A stretch of 64,000 nucleotides of DNA from the NCBI GenBank assembly GCA_019802505.1, contig JAFMOC010000003.1:7478501-7542500 (forward strand), in the 5' to 3' direction. A program made the translations under genes and the position numbers. The notes under the pieces were generated by a model. The model was not told the origin of the DNA, searched no databases, and worked only from the letters and a program-made list of their open reading frames with translations. Positions 51,099-61,939 of this stretch are shown here, in pieces. This DNA comes from Corydoras sp. C115. Lineage: Eukaryota; Chordata; Actinopteri; Siluriformes; Callichthyidae. Position 1 is the first letter of the stretch. The number at the start of each line of letters is the position of its first letter.

Positions 51099-51139
51099 GA
51101 TATTTCATACATCTACCAACTAATACATCTACAGTGACT

Positions 51140-51370
51140 ATATGAGTTATTAAAAGTATGATACCGCTGCTGTATGGACGTGTGAATGCAGTGCATCTAG
51201 TGGAAGGAGTGCCATGTAAAGCATTCTGTAAAACGGACTGTACAGGGCTACATGTAGTATATATTTGTTGTTTGTATATTTGTTGGACACCGATAACCAC
51301 AAATAAAGAAATAACAGAGCCTGGAAACCTGACGTACAACATGGAAAACTTAGTACCAGTGTTGTGAACT
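51140..51370. other. possible LTR or retroelement end, unassigned
   Basis: A segment with TTGTTGGACACCGATAACCAC and ACAAATAAAGAAATAACAGA shows an AATAAA and a composition unlike the intron. This would suit an LTR end, but no partner copy is in the window. Confidence 0.25.
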
Positions 51371-51424
51371 ATTCTAATACACAGGGTGTAACATGAGAAG
51401 TGAAAGAGAGGAAAATGGACTCAC

Positions 51425-51660
51425 CGTGTTCTGAAAGAGGATCTAATGAATATGAGGAGAATAACGGGATGAAATCCAGGTGTTTGTTTCCTCTTCGTCC
51501 TCGGAATAGCCGCACCTGTTTAGCAATAGCTACGACCACCGTCTGTTCAATCACGACAAGCCAAAAGTTGGTCCGCAAGTTTTACGTTCGGCTTTTAAAC
51601 GTCATCGAAAGTCACAAACTTAAACGAATGGGACAAAATCGAGTAAATCGCCTTTGTTGA
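51425..51660 (-). other. probable kif1c non-coding 5' exon
   Basis: A strong donor, AACACG then GTGAGT, ends at 51425 on the minus strand. The upstream sequence loses the AT-rich intron character and gains CG dinucleotides. Coding exon 1 begins only 14 bases before its ATG, so an upstream non-coding exon must exist; this is the best candidate. Its 5' limit is not determined. Confidence 0.5.
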
Positions 51661-52059
51661 CGTATAACTTTAAAAATGTACTGTTTATAGTAGTCACTGT
51701 TTTCCTAGCCGGTTAGCAACACCTAAAAAAAACACGTCAGTGAAGTCGGACCGTCCTAAATTCCTAAAGCCGAAATCTGCCCTCAATTTTACCAGGGTGG
51801 CCGGTTAAACTCCCAGAAATATGTCCAGAAGTTCTTTAGAGTGGTTAAGACGTGTCTTTGGTGGGTTAAAAATTTGGGCAGAGAGGGGAAAAAGTAATTT
51901 AGAAAAATAATAAACGAGGCCGAAACATAAAGTGACCGGTGAAGTCGGTCCTCGCGTGCGGCCCTGCAGGATCCCTCCTGTCTCGCGTGATCACAGCGCG
52001 GCCTGGGACAGATCCGGGTTGCCAGATTGTTCCCAAGGCCAGGCGTCATTCTCCTTTTC

Positions 52060-52105
52060 CGTGTGACATTGGGTGCGGTGACATCACAGCGCAGGCGCGA
52101 GCCTC
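52060..52105 (-). promoter_or_regulatory. candidate CpG-type promoter elements
   Basis: A CCAAT box on the minus strand (52068-52072), a CRE-like TGACATCAC (52079-52087) and an NRF1-like GCGCAGGCGCGA (52089-52100) cluster within 35 bases. This is about 640 bases upstream of the probable non-coding donor of kif1c. A TATA-like box is not needed for such promoters. The motif cluster could also serve a gene on the other side. Confidence 0.45.
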
Positions 52106-52116
52106 ACTGCATACCT

Positions 52117-52473
52117 TTCATTCATTCATTCATTTATTATCTCCTGCTTTATCCTCTATTAGGGTCACGGTGTGGTTCCCCATGCCCATCCAGGGGAGAA
52201 CGTCTCGGGCGCTGGGCAGATAGACCCAGGACAGGGCGCCACTCCATCTCTGGGCACACACTCTCTCACACAGACACACTCTATATGGGGAAATTTTGAG
52301 AATTCAATTGACTTGATCCATGTTTTTGGACTGTGGGAGGAAACCGGAGAACCTGGGGGAAACCCACGCAGACACTGGGAGAACATGGAAACTCCACCCA
52401 GATGGGGATTCGAACTGGGAATCCCTAGCGCTGAGAGTCGAACGTGCTAACCACTAAGCCACCGTGCTGCCCC
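52117..52473 (-). mobile_element. DANA-like SINE, full length with 12-bp TSD
   Basis: Minus-strand copy, exact duplication CACTGCATACCT at 52105-52116 and 52474-52485. It is inserted immediately beside the NRF1-like site at 52089-52100. Confidence 0.92.
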
Positions 52474-52611
52474 CACTGCATACCTGTTTAATGTAATGTC
52501 TACAGGACATTTCAAACTATACACCTTTCCAGCCTTAAGTACATCTGCAATTGTATTGTTCAACTACCCACTCAAGTAAAACCTCAAAATACCAGCATGA
52601 TTTAGACTAAT

Positions 52612-52808
52612 TTGGTCATTTAGCAGACGCTTTTATCCAAACCACTTACAAGGTGAGCACAGGGTTAATCACAACATCACTGGAGCAATGAGGGTTAAGG
52701 GTCTTGCTCAAGGACCCACATTGGTAACTTTAGTGGACCTGGGATTTGAACCCCCAACCTTCAGATTGATAGCTCAACACCCTAACCACTGAGCTACATT
52801 GCCCTTGA
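52612..52808 (-). mobile_element. L2-tailed tRNA SINE, nearly complete
   Basis: Minus strand: the tail end starts at TTTGGTCATTTAGCAGACGC and the head end at CTAACCACTGAGCTACATTG. It is highly similar to 62825-63033. Confidence 0.85.
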
Positions 52809-52818
52809 TTACTTTGAT

Positions 52819-53180
52819 TAGGGCGGCATGGTGGCTTAGTGGTTAGCACCTCTTAGTTTGCCTCTTAGTTTGTCTCTCAGCATTAGGGATTCCAGGTTCG
52901 AATCCCAATCTGGGTGGAGTTTCCATGTTGTCCGCGTGGGTTTCCTACCACAGTCCAAAAACATGGCTCAAGGTGAGTGCATACACTCAGGGACTTTCTA
53001 TTCTATTGAATTCTACAAATTGCCCCACATAGAGTGTGCTTTTGTGAGTGAGTGTGTGTCCAGCGATAGATTGGCGCCCTGTCCTGGGTGTATCTGCCCA
53101 GCGCCCGAGACGTTCTTTCCTGGATGGGCATGGGGAACCCCCCCGTGACCCTAGTTTAAAGGACAATGCGGAAGATAATG
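52819..53180 (+). mobile_element. DANA-like SINE with local head duplication
   Basis: The head carries an extra CCTCTTAGTTTG unit repeated in tandem near 52849-52873, and there is an insertion in the core. Tail AGATAATGGATTTAG. Confidence 0.85.
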
Positions 53181-53182
53181 GA

Positions 53183-53350
53183 TTTAGATTAGATTAGATC
53201 AAAGTAAAATTAGACTTTACTGTCACTGTGCAGAATACAAGTAGAGAGCCAATGAAATCCAACCAGAAGTGCAATATATAATATTAATTATATAAAGCGC
53301 AGTGAATACTGAAGTGAATACTAATATATACACAAATATAAATGTCATGT
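53183..53350. repeat. unclassified repeat shared with 4368-4700
   Basis: GATTAGATTAGA, TTTACTGTCACTG and AACCAGAAGTGCAATA follow the same order as at 4368-4450. Confidence 0.5.
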
Positions 53351-53368
53351 ACATAAGTTATAACTCTA

Positions 53369-53710
53369 TGTGGCTTAGTGATTAGCACGTTTGCCTCTCA
53401 GCTCCGAATTCCAATCTCGGTGGAGTTTCCATGTTCTTCCTGTGTCTGCGTGGGTTTCTTCCGGGTTCTCCAGTTTCCCCCCACAGTCCAAAAAAATGGA
53501 TTCAAGGTAATTTGAATGCTCTAAATTGCCTCATATAGTGTGTGTTTGGTAGTGTGTCTGTGTGAATGAGTGTGTCCAGTGATAGATTGGAGCCCTGTCC
53601 TGAGTGTATCTGCCCAGCACCCGAAATGTTCTCCCCCGGATGGGCATGGGGAAACCCTCAGTGACCCTGTTTGAGGATTAAGCAAAAGATAATGAATAAA
53701 TGAATGAATG
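53369..53710 (+). mobile_element. DANA-like SINE, diverged
   Basis: Head and core are recognisable; it ends in AATGAATGAATGAG directly before the (TA)n tract. Confidence 0.82.
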
Positions 53711-53711
53711 A

Positions 53712-53807
<96 letters not shown>
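53711..53807. repeat. (TA)n microsatellite
   Basis: About 48 uninterrupted TA units between two oppositely oriented SINE pieces. Confidence 0.98.
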
Positions 53808-53810
<3 letters not shown>

Positions 53811-53920
53811 TTCATTATCTTCCACTTTATCCTATATTAGGGTCGCAGTGGGGTTCCACATGCCCATCCAGGGCACGTTTGGGGCGCTGGACAGATACAC
53901 CCAGGACAGGGCGCCAATCT

Positions 53921-53924
<4 letters not shown>
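53808..53924 (-). mobile_element. DANA-like SINE, tail part
   Basis: Minus-strand tail-side third, cut by the next (TA)n tract at the CAATCTATC block. Confidence 0.8.
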
Positions 53925-53975
<51 letters not shown>

Positions 53976-53987
53976 TATATATATATA

Positions 53988-54037
<50 letters not shown>

Positions 54038-54038
54038 G
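53925..54038. repeat. (TA)n microsatellite, imperfect
   Basis: TA units with a few register breaks. Confidence 0.96.
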
Positions 54039-54094
54039 TACAACCCACTGGAATGTGTACAGTGAATGGTTTATATTATAAAAACTAAAAAACT

Positions 54095-54205
54095 AACAAA
54101 AACATGGATCATTGAATTCTCCAAATTGCCCCATATATAGTGTGAGTGTGTGCCCAGTGATGGATTGAAGCTTTGTCCTGGGTCTATCTGCCTAGCGCCC
54201 CAAAA
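54095..54205 (+). mobile_element. DANA-like SINE, internal fragment
   Basis: The AAAACATGGATC, AATTGCCCCATATATAG and TATCTGCCTAGCGCCC blocks remain. Confidence 0.65.
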
Positions 54206-54675
54206 ATTTCAAAAATAACAGCAGGAAAGGACTCACCTAACATGAGTGCCTGCACTGATTCCAAATAAGACATGCTTTAAAATTTCCTCATGAGCTTTAT
54301 GAGTGTCAAATCTTGGAGTCTATTTTACAGTGGTCATTCAAAATCTGTGAAAGATTTATAAAAAATAGTTAAAAAGAACCTGATTACTCATACAAAACAT
54401 AATATTTTCCCTGTTTAATTATTTATAAAGGCAAATAATTCAACATTTCATATCTGTGAGTGGACAAATAATGTAAACCTTTAGAAAGTAATTTCAAGGT
54501 GAAATGTGAGATTTGGGTTTTTTTGAACAAAGTGAACACAAGTCGTCTTCTCACAACATGTGCTGGATTAATTAACAGTTCAAAGCAGGTTTAGATGCAG
54601 TTATTGCTGCAATAAAGGTTACTGAATGCAACGGCTCACATACTCTTGTCACTCACAGTTTTGTAACATTTCATG
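54206..54675. other. intergenic, nothing recognised
   Basis: AT-rich sequence without a recognisable element. Confidence 0.5.
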
Positions 54676-54953
54676 TCATCTTCCCCTTAATCCTCTGCTA
54701 AGGCGTGTTCATCCAGGGAGTACATATAAGATGCAGGGCAGAACCCAGAACAGGGTGCCAATCCATCCCTGGGCACATACTCACCCACACACACTCAGAT
54801 ACACACACTATATGGGGCAGCCAATTCACCTCTAATGAATATTTTTGGACTGTGGGAGAAAACCAGAGAACCTGGAGAAAACTCACGCAGACGTGAAGAA
54901 CATGGAAACTTCGCCCAGACTGGGATTCGAAAATGGAATCCCCAGTGTTTTAT
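54676..54953 (-). mobile_element. DANA-like SINE, old copy
   Basis: Minus-strand core blocks are present with many substitutions; the head is lost after the GGATTCGAA block. Confidence 0.75.
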
Positions 54954-55266
54954 CCTCAATAAATAAATGTCTAATTATTTATTAAGTGCATTTGTGACAG
55001 CAGCTGAGCAAATGAGACACCATTTGTAAAAGGGGAGGAGTGGAAGACAAAGAAAGCATCTGACTCACCTGCTGTGTGTCTGTGTTTTTGCAGGACATAA
55101 AAGGAGAGAGGAGAGGAGTTCCGAGTGGCGGGGGTGGCGGGGGGATAGAAATGGCCAGAAAGAGAGAGAGAGCGAGAGATAAAGAGAGAGTGTGTGGTTG
55201 TGTGGCGAAGTACAGTTAACTGGAAATATGTTAAGAAAAAAAAAAAGTATATATACTGTATATATA

Positions 55267-56420
55267 CAGTCATGGCCAAAAGTTTTGAGATACAAATTTG
55301 ACAATTTTGATGATACAAATATTAATTTTTACAAAGTCTACTGCTTCAGTTTTTATAATGGCAATTTGCATATACTCCAGAATATTATAAAGAGTGAACA
55401 GCTTAACAGCAATTAATTGCAAAGTCAATATTTGCCTAGAAAATGAACTTTATCCCCCAAAATACATTTCACCAGCTAACATCGTTTCAGTGATTGCTCC
55501 ATTAACACAGGTGTGGGTGTTGATGAGGACAGGGCTGGAGATCAATTTTTCATGATTAAGTAAGAATGACACCACTGGACACATTAAAAGGAGGCTGGTG
55601 CTTGGCATCATTGTTTCTCTTCTGTTAACCATGGTTATCTCTAAAGAAACACGTGCAGTCATCATTGCACTACACAAAAATGGCCTAACAGGGAAGAGTA
55701 TCGCAGCTAGAAAGATTGCACCTCAGTCAACAATCTATCGCATCATCAAGAACTTCAAGGAGAGAGGTTCCATTGTTGCCAAAAAGGCTCCAGGGCACCC
55801 AAGAAAGACCAGCAAGCGCCAGGACCATCTCTTAAAAGTGTTTCAGCTGCAGGATCGGGTTACCTGCATACACTGTGAGGCGGCGACTCTTGGAGCAAGG
55901 CCTGGTCTCAAGGAGGGCAGCAAAGTAGCCACTTCTCTCCAGAAAAAAACATCAGGGACAGACTGATATTCTGCAAAAGGTACAGGGAGTAGACTGCTGA
56001 GGACTGAGGTAAAGTCATTTTCTTTGATGAATCCCCTTTCCGATTGTTTGGGACATCTGGAAAACAGCTTATTCGGAGAAGACGAGGTGAGCGCTACCAC
56101 CAGTCTTGCCTCATGCCAACTGTAAAGCATCCTGAAACCATTCATGTGTGGGGTTGCTTCTCAGCCAAGGGAATTGGCTTTCTCACAGTCTTGCCTGAAA
56201 ACACAGCCATGAATAAAGAATGGTACCAGAATGTCCTTCTCCCAACCATCCAAGAGCACTTTATTTGGTGATCAACAATGCCTTTTCCAGCATGATGGAG
56301 CACCTTGCCATAAAGCAAAGGTGATAACTACATGGCTCAGGGAACAAAACATAGAGATTTTGGGTCCATGGCCTGGAAACTCCCCAGATTTTAATCCAAT
56401 TGAGAACTTGTGGTCAATCT
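55267..56420 (+). mobile_element. Tc1-like transposon, 3'-truncated and degenerate
   Basis: It starts CAGTCATGGCCAAAAG after TA, the typical Tc1 site. Plus-strand frames encode a transposase: helix-turn-helix region (SKETRAVIIALHKNGLTGKS, residues from 55628), then FGTSGKQLIRRRRGERY, VWGCFSAKG, FQHDGAPCHKAK and SPDFNPIENLWS. These lie in different frames, and a gap near 55850-55880 has removed coding sequence. At 56419 the element is cut by an LTR-type sequence. Confidence 0.88.
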
Positions 56421-57618
56421 GGGTGATTGGTTTGTTTTGTTCACGTGATTAGTTGGTTTGTTATTTAGTTTCCGTTTTCCAGCATTTCGGTGAACGTCTT
56501 TGTTTTGCGGTTTATACCCCGATGTTAGTTTGTTTGTTCTGTTCCCCCTTTCTGTTGGTGTTCCGTCACCAGTTTTTAATAAATTCGTTTTTTGGCTTTT
56601 ATCCCGGTGTTTCCTGGACTCTCCTTCCGCGTTCAACCACGGGACGGCGCTGCGCATTTTCTCCGTGCGGGTCACACTCGTGGGAGCGTTTCCGTGGACC
56701 GACGTACGCTTTTATTTCCCGCGTAGTCGGTGCCCGGGAAGCGCTCAATAGGCGCGAGCGATCATACGCTATTGCGCCGCGTAGCCGCCCTCCTCCGGGG
56801 AAGAACGGACATTTCTAACAGAAAGACGTGCCTACCCATCGGGAGAGTTCTGCACACCAGGGGTCACCCATCACTGAGCTGGAGGACCAGGGGCTGCACC
56901 GCAGACGAAGCCGAGCACCAGGGACCGCCGATTGCCGAGTCTGGGCGCCAGGGAACGCTCCATCGCCGACTCCGAGCACCAGGGTCCGCCAGCCGCAGAC
57001 TCCGGACACCAGGGGCGCTATCCCCGCCTCGCAGCAAGAGGGCGCCGAGCTGAGCCGCGCCCCCGCAGCGAGATGACGTGCTCCACGCTGTCAGCAGGGG
57101 GCAGCCAGCAGGCTTCACAGCCAGAGGGACCTTCCCCCCCCCCTTTTTTCTTTTTGCATGAACTTGTTATTGTTTTTTTTTTTTTTTTGTTTGTTTGTTG
57201 GGTCGCTTTCCTTTTTGCGCGACCCTTGGGGTGGGGGTATGTTACAGGTGCATGGGGCACCTGTCCCTCGTTTGTGTTCTTTATTATCTCAGCTGGGTGA
57301 TTGGTTTGTTTTGTTCACGTGATTAGTTGGTTTGTTATTTAGTTTCCGTTTTGCAGCATTTCGGTGCACGTCTTTGTTTTGCGGTTTATACCCCGATGTT
57401 AGTTTGTTTGTTCTGTTCCCCCCTTTCTGTTGGTGTTCCGTCACCAGTTTTTAATAAATTCGTTTTTTTGCTTTTATCCCGGTATTTCTTGGACTCTCCT
57501 TCTGCGTTCGACCACGGTACGGCACTGCGCATTTTCTCCGCGCAGGTCACACTCGTGGGAGCGTTTCCGTGGACCGACGTACGCTTTATTTCCCCGCGTA
57601 GTCGGTGCCCGGGAAGCG
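56419..57618 (+). mobile_element. small non-autonomous LTR element (TRIM-like)
   Basis: Two direct repeats of about 325 bases (56419-56743 and 57293-57618) are nearly identical and hold a TTTATA-like box and AATAAA (56578-56583, 57453-57458). The left copy continues to TAACA at 56820 and the right copy begins TGTTA at 57240, giving LTR ends TGTTA...TAACA. A purine-rich GGGGTGGGGGTA precedes 57240, suiting a polypurine tract. The interior (56821-57239) is only 419 bases and codes for no gag or pol. Both outer LTR ends are missing. Confidence 0.72.
56860..57040. repeat. GC-rich degenerate tandem repeat, about 31 bp
   Basis: Units of 30-31 bases built on GAGCACCAGGG and CCGCCG/GCCGA blocks repeat about five times inside the LTR element. 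The composition is strikingly GC- and CpG-rich against the AT-rich flanks. Confidence 0.7.
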
Positions 57619-57640
57619 GAATATATATATATATATATTC
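57619..57640. repeat. (AT)n at LTR/SINE junction
   Basis: A short AT tract separates the cut right LTR from the SINE that follows; TATATATA recurs on the far side of the SINE. Confidence 0.85.
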
Positions 57641-57642
57641 AT

Positions 57643-57992
57643 TTCATTCATTCATTATCTCCCGCTTTATCCTCTATTAGGGTCGCGGTGGGGTTCCCCA
57701 TGACCATCCAGGGGAGAACGTCTCGGGCGCTGGGCAGATACACCCAGGACAGGGCGCCAATCCATCGCTGGGTACACACTCACACACTCAAACACACTCT
57801 ATATGGGGCAATTTAGAGAACTCAATTAACTTGATCCATGTTTTTGGACTGTGGGAGGAAACCAGAGAACCCGGAGGAAACCCACGCGGACACGGGGAGA
57901 ACATGGAAACTCCACCCAGATGGGGATTCGAACCGGGAATCCCTAGCGCTGAGAGGCGAACGTGTTAACCACTAAGCCACCGTGCCGCCCTA
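57643..57992 (-). mobile_element. DANA-like SINE, full length
   Basis: A nearly intact minus-strand copy inserted in an AT tract. The duplication is ambiguous because of the AT repeat. Confidence 0.9.
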
Positions 57993-58351
57993 TATATAGA
58001 CAGGTCACGGACTAAGAAAAGGGCAGTGAAAATCATTACAGACTCATCAGTCCTAATAAGTGTGAACAGTATAAATGTGTTCCTATCTGCCCTGTGATAG
58101 ACTGAAGACCTTTACAGGGTTCCTTTGTTTTGCTTAATCTACTCTTATTACATTGATGATTATAACATTGTTTATAACCCAAAATCATAGGTGGTTTACA
58201 AAACTAAATGAAAACTGTAATATGTTCAGATTTTAAAAGGTTGATTGCTTATGGACTTATTCATAAGGATTTGTTTTAGTCAGAAGAAATATAGAATGAT
58301 GAAAAAAGAAAAAATATTTTAAATCTGAAAAAAAAAACCTTTGGCAAATAA
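57993..58351. other. intergenic, nothing recognised
   Basis: AT-rich; no element recognised. Confidence 0.5.
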
Positions 58352-58709
58352 GAGTGGTTTGGTGGCTTAATAGTTAGCACATTCGCCTCTCAGCACTGGG
58401 GATTCCAGGTTTGAATCCCAATCCGGGTGGAGTTTCCATGTTGTCCCTGTGTCTACGTGGGTTTCTTCTGGGTCCTCCAGTTTCCTCACACAGTCCAAAA
58501 ACATAGATCAAGTTAAATTCAATGCTCTAAATTGCCCCATATAAGTATTGTGTGTGTTTGTGTGTGTGTCTGTGTGAGTGAGTGTGCTCAGCGATAGATT
58601 GGCGCCCTGTCCTAGGTGTATCTGCTCAGCGCCTGAAATGTTCTTCCTTGGATGGGCCCCCCTTGACCCTAGTAGAGGATAAAGTGGAAGCTAATGAATG
58701 AATAAAAAA
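58352..58709 (+). mobile_element. DANA-like SINE, diverged
   Basis: Complete head to tail with many changes and an expanded GTGT segment. It abuts an inverted copy. Confidence 0.82.
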
Positions 58710-58710
58710 A

Positions 58711-59090
58711 TTCCATCCATCCATTATCTTCCGCTTTATCCTATATTAGGGTTGTGTGTGTGTGTGTGTGGGGGGGGGGGTTCCCCATGCCCATCCAGAG
58801 GAGAAAGTTTTGGGCGCTGGGCAGATACACACAGGACAGGGCGCCAATCTATCAATCTGTGCCACTGGGCACACACTCACTCACACAGACACGCACATAT
58901 ACACATTCTATATGGGGGAATTTGCAGAACTCAATTGACTTGATACATGTTTTTGGACTGTGGGAGGAAACTGGAGAACCCGCAGGAAACCCACCCGGAC
59001 AAGGGGAGAACATGGAAACTCCACCCAGATGGGGATTCGAACCGGGAATCCCTAGTGCTGAGAGGCGAACGTGCTAACCACTAACCACCC
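58711..59090 (-). mobile_element. DANA-like SINE, full length, inverted partner
   Basis: Minus-strand copy with a GT tract and G10 run near 58754-58780. With the preceding copy it makes a tail-to-tail inverted pair. Confidence 0.85.
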
Positions 59091-60104
59091 GAATGAAAAA
59101 AAAAAAATATATTTATGACCTACTCAATAAATCCCTGCTGTCTTATAAAAGGACATCCCATTTCTTTCTCTGCAATATAGCTGCCATAAAAACAAGCACA
59201 TTTCATGGAGGTGAAAATTAACTGTGCAAACCAAGCAAAGAGCATATTTCCTTTAAAAGGGCATATTTTTTTTACTTTAGATTGGTTCGCCTTTCATACT
59301 ATACTGGATTGTTAGTATGAGTAAACTTGTTATGACTACAAGCAAATTGGTCTTTTGGTTCACTTTTATGGACATGCTGTAAACTTAAAATAAAAATGAA
59401 TTGAAAAAAATCTCAATAGGTAAGAAATCCCAAATCCCAATCCAAAATAAACTCGGTGACACTTTTATTTCTCGGTACCCAGAGGATTTAAATCTACACA
59501 TTCAATTTATCTTATTTCAAATGATTTTTAAATAATCTGGCAACCCAGTTTAGGATAACGTCATAGACGCCTCACGTCACGAGTAAATCCTTCCTTTAAA
59601 ATCAAAGTTTACTGGACAATCGGTGTTAACCATTACATTTTGTTCCACGTGATGTCTAATAAACAGTATCTATATAATTATAGATAGATTATACAGACTA
59701 TGAGTAGTTTAAAGCTGCCGTATGCTGGGTCAATCGCAGAGCAACAGTGACGCTATATCGTCGCTGAAGTTGCTGTAAAATAACAACATTTAAAGTTTAG
59801 AGAGATTCTTCATCAGAAAACAGAATACCCCCTTAATGTCAGTCTGAAAATACAATTCGTGGTAAAATATAGGCATTTATTATGTATGATCGTCACACGT
59901 ATCCAATTTATTTGACATGAAAACTTTGTAATATGACATCTTAACTTCTGAATTGTGGCAGCTAACCAAGCTTATCCTCAAAAACTTATATTTTATTTGG
60001 ATAATTTATTGGATGCTAGCTTGTTTTAGTTTACAGGGCACATAAATTGTTAATAGTGTAATTTAATTTAATTCTTTTTAAAACTTAAATGAAGTAAAGG
60101 GGTG
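59091..60104. other. intergenic, unassigned, CpG patches
   Basis: Mostly AT-rich. Between 59560 and 59790 there are CACGTGATG, ACGTCA-like and several CG motifs that could be a regulatory region. No exon is supported. Confidence 0.35.
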
Positions 60105-60332
60105 GTAGGTCAGTAGTAAGGCTGTTGGGCTATCAATCTGAAAGTTGTGGATTCAAATCCCAGGTCCACTGTCACCAATGTGGGTCCTTGAACAAGGTCC
60201 TTAACCCTCACTGCCCTCACACAGGGGTGCTGTATGTAACCCTGTGTTCTGACCCCAACCAAGTTGGGATACTTGTAAGTCGTTTTGGATAAAAGCATCT
60301 GCCAAATGACCAATTGTAAATGTAACTACAAA
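60105..60332 (+). mobile_element. L2-tailed tRNA SINE
   Basis: Head GGTGGTAGGTCAGTAGTAAGG, B-box-like ATTCAAATCCC and tail TTGGATAAAAGCATCTGCC. Confidence 0.8.
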
Positions 60333-60452
60333 CATGAAAATTTCTGTAACTCTAAAACATTTCCATAAATATTCACCATCTATCGCATCACTATCGATCT
60401 TTAAAAGCTGATTAAAAACACATTTATTTAATTAATTTCCTGAAAATAAACC

Positions 60453-60775
60453 TCTTCGCCTCTCAGCGCTAGGGATTCCAGGTTCGAATCCCCATCTGGG
60501 TGGAGTTTCCATGTTCTCCCTGTGTCTGCGTGGGTTTCCTCCGGGTTCTCCGGTTTCCTCCCACAGTCCAAAAACATGGATCAAGTCAATTGAATTTTCT
60601 AAATTGCCCCATATAGAGTGTGTCTGTGTAAGTGAGTGTGTGCCCAGCAATGGATTGGCGCCCTGTCCTGGGTCTATCTGCCCAGCGCCCGAGACGTTCT
60701 CCCCTGGATGGGCATGGGGAACCCCACCGCGACCCTAATAGAGGATAAAGCGGGAGATAATGAATGAATGAATAA
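60453..60775 (+). mobile_element. DANA-like SINE, 5'-truncated
   Basis: Starts inside the tRNA-like head at CGCCTCTCAGCGC and continues to the GAATGAATGAAT tail with little divergence. The A box is missing. Confidence 0.88.
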
Positions 60776-60929
60776 AAGAGTAGAGGAGGCCTCTCAGCTA
60801 AGTAGATTCTGCAGTATCTGCCCCTTTTAGTTATGTTTCTCCAGTAAGTTATGTCGGAGTCACATGTGCACCGTGTCAATCAAACTCTGGTTATTACTTA
60901 AATACAGTGCCGCGGCTACAGCACTTACT

Positions 60930-61080
60930 GGATGGAACCTGGATATATACTTGACTAGTGGTCCTGCACGATGCCCTCGATTTTTAACACTGTAAAGCTG
61001 CTTTGTCACAACTGTATGTGTGACAATGTACTATTGTAAAATGTGCAATATAAATAAACTTCTTGAACTTACTTGAAATG
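60930..61080 (+). repeat. LINE-type 3' tail repeat
   Basis: GTAAAGCTGCTTTGTCACA and GTGACAATGTACTATTGTAA, then an ATAAATAAAC-type end, match 12518-12872. Confidence 0.65.
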
Positions 61081-61094
61081 TATGTATGTATACA

Positions 61095-61095
<1 letters not shown>

Positions 61096-61161
<66 letters not shown>
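61096..61161. repeat. (TA)n microsatellite
   Basis: About 33 TA units. Confidence 0.97.
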
Positions 61162-61162
<1 letters not shown>

Positions 61163-61269
61163 TACAGTGATGTGTTTGCAGTTGGTATATCATCTCACCT
61201 AATTATAATTGTATAATTCTGTAATTTTGAATCTTTGGTGTAGGGTTTTACCTAAGGACAAGGTTGAAC

Positions 61270-61720
61270 ATCAAAACTTAGATTTTATGTACACGTGACT
61301 GTGGCAGAATTGCAGTGGCATGGAAGGAGGAGCCAAAGCCATAATTAATGCCCTTTGATTACAGTTAATTAATGCACCTGACATGCCTTTGCCTAATGAG
61401 TATGGGTCCTTTTAAAACAAGGAACATTGAAAGCCACAGGGAGAGAGCCCAACCTGGCTTCTCTCCCCGCACCACAGCGATCCTGTCACATTGACTTACT
61501 GTGCACATACTTATTGTACACTTGCCTCCACTTCACTTTTTATTGTCTGTCACGGACTGCACAGTTGGTTTGTTTCCCCTGTGCTGCAGTTCTTTGATAA
61601 TGTCCACTGTGTCATGCTCTTCTGACAACTTAGCGCCGACCATGTGCTCCACTGCCATCCAAAGATCACAACCCTACATCAAGCATGATCATAACACATA
61701 AGGTAGCTTGTCCAGTCACT
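61270..61720. other. possible LTR-like segment, unassigned
   Basis: GTCCTTTTAAAACAAGG suits a TATA-like box and is followed by CT-rich sequence without AT bias, as in many LTRs. No partner copy or coding region is seen in the window. Confidence 0.25.
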
Positions 61721-61939
61721 TTTTATCTGTTTCGACAACCATAGCCAGTTGTGTCAACAGTGTTCTGTTAGAGTGCTTGAACAGGTTGTAGTAGCTAGTT
61801 TTCTCTTTGCCCAAAGGTCAAAAATCTTTCTTCAAATGTGTGTCCTTGTGTGGTTCAAATGTGTGTCCTTGTCTAAATGTAATTTTATGGTAACACCAAA
61901 ATGACTAAAACAATTTAATTATTCAGTGCCCACATGATG

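Noticed and set aside
56730..57300. Proline/arginine-rich protein-coding frames
   Set aside because: They overlap in several frames over a GC-rich tandem repeat inside an LTR element; frame openness follows from composition.
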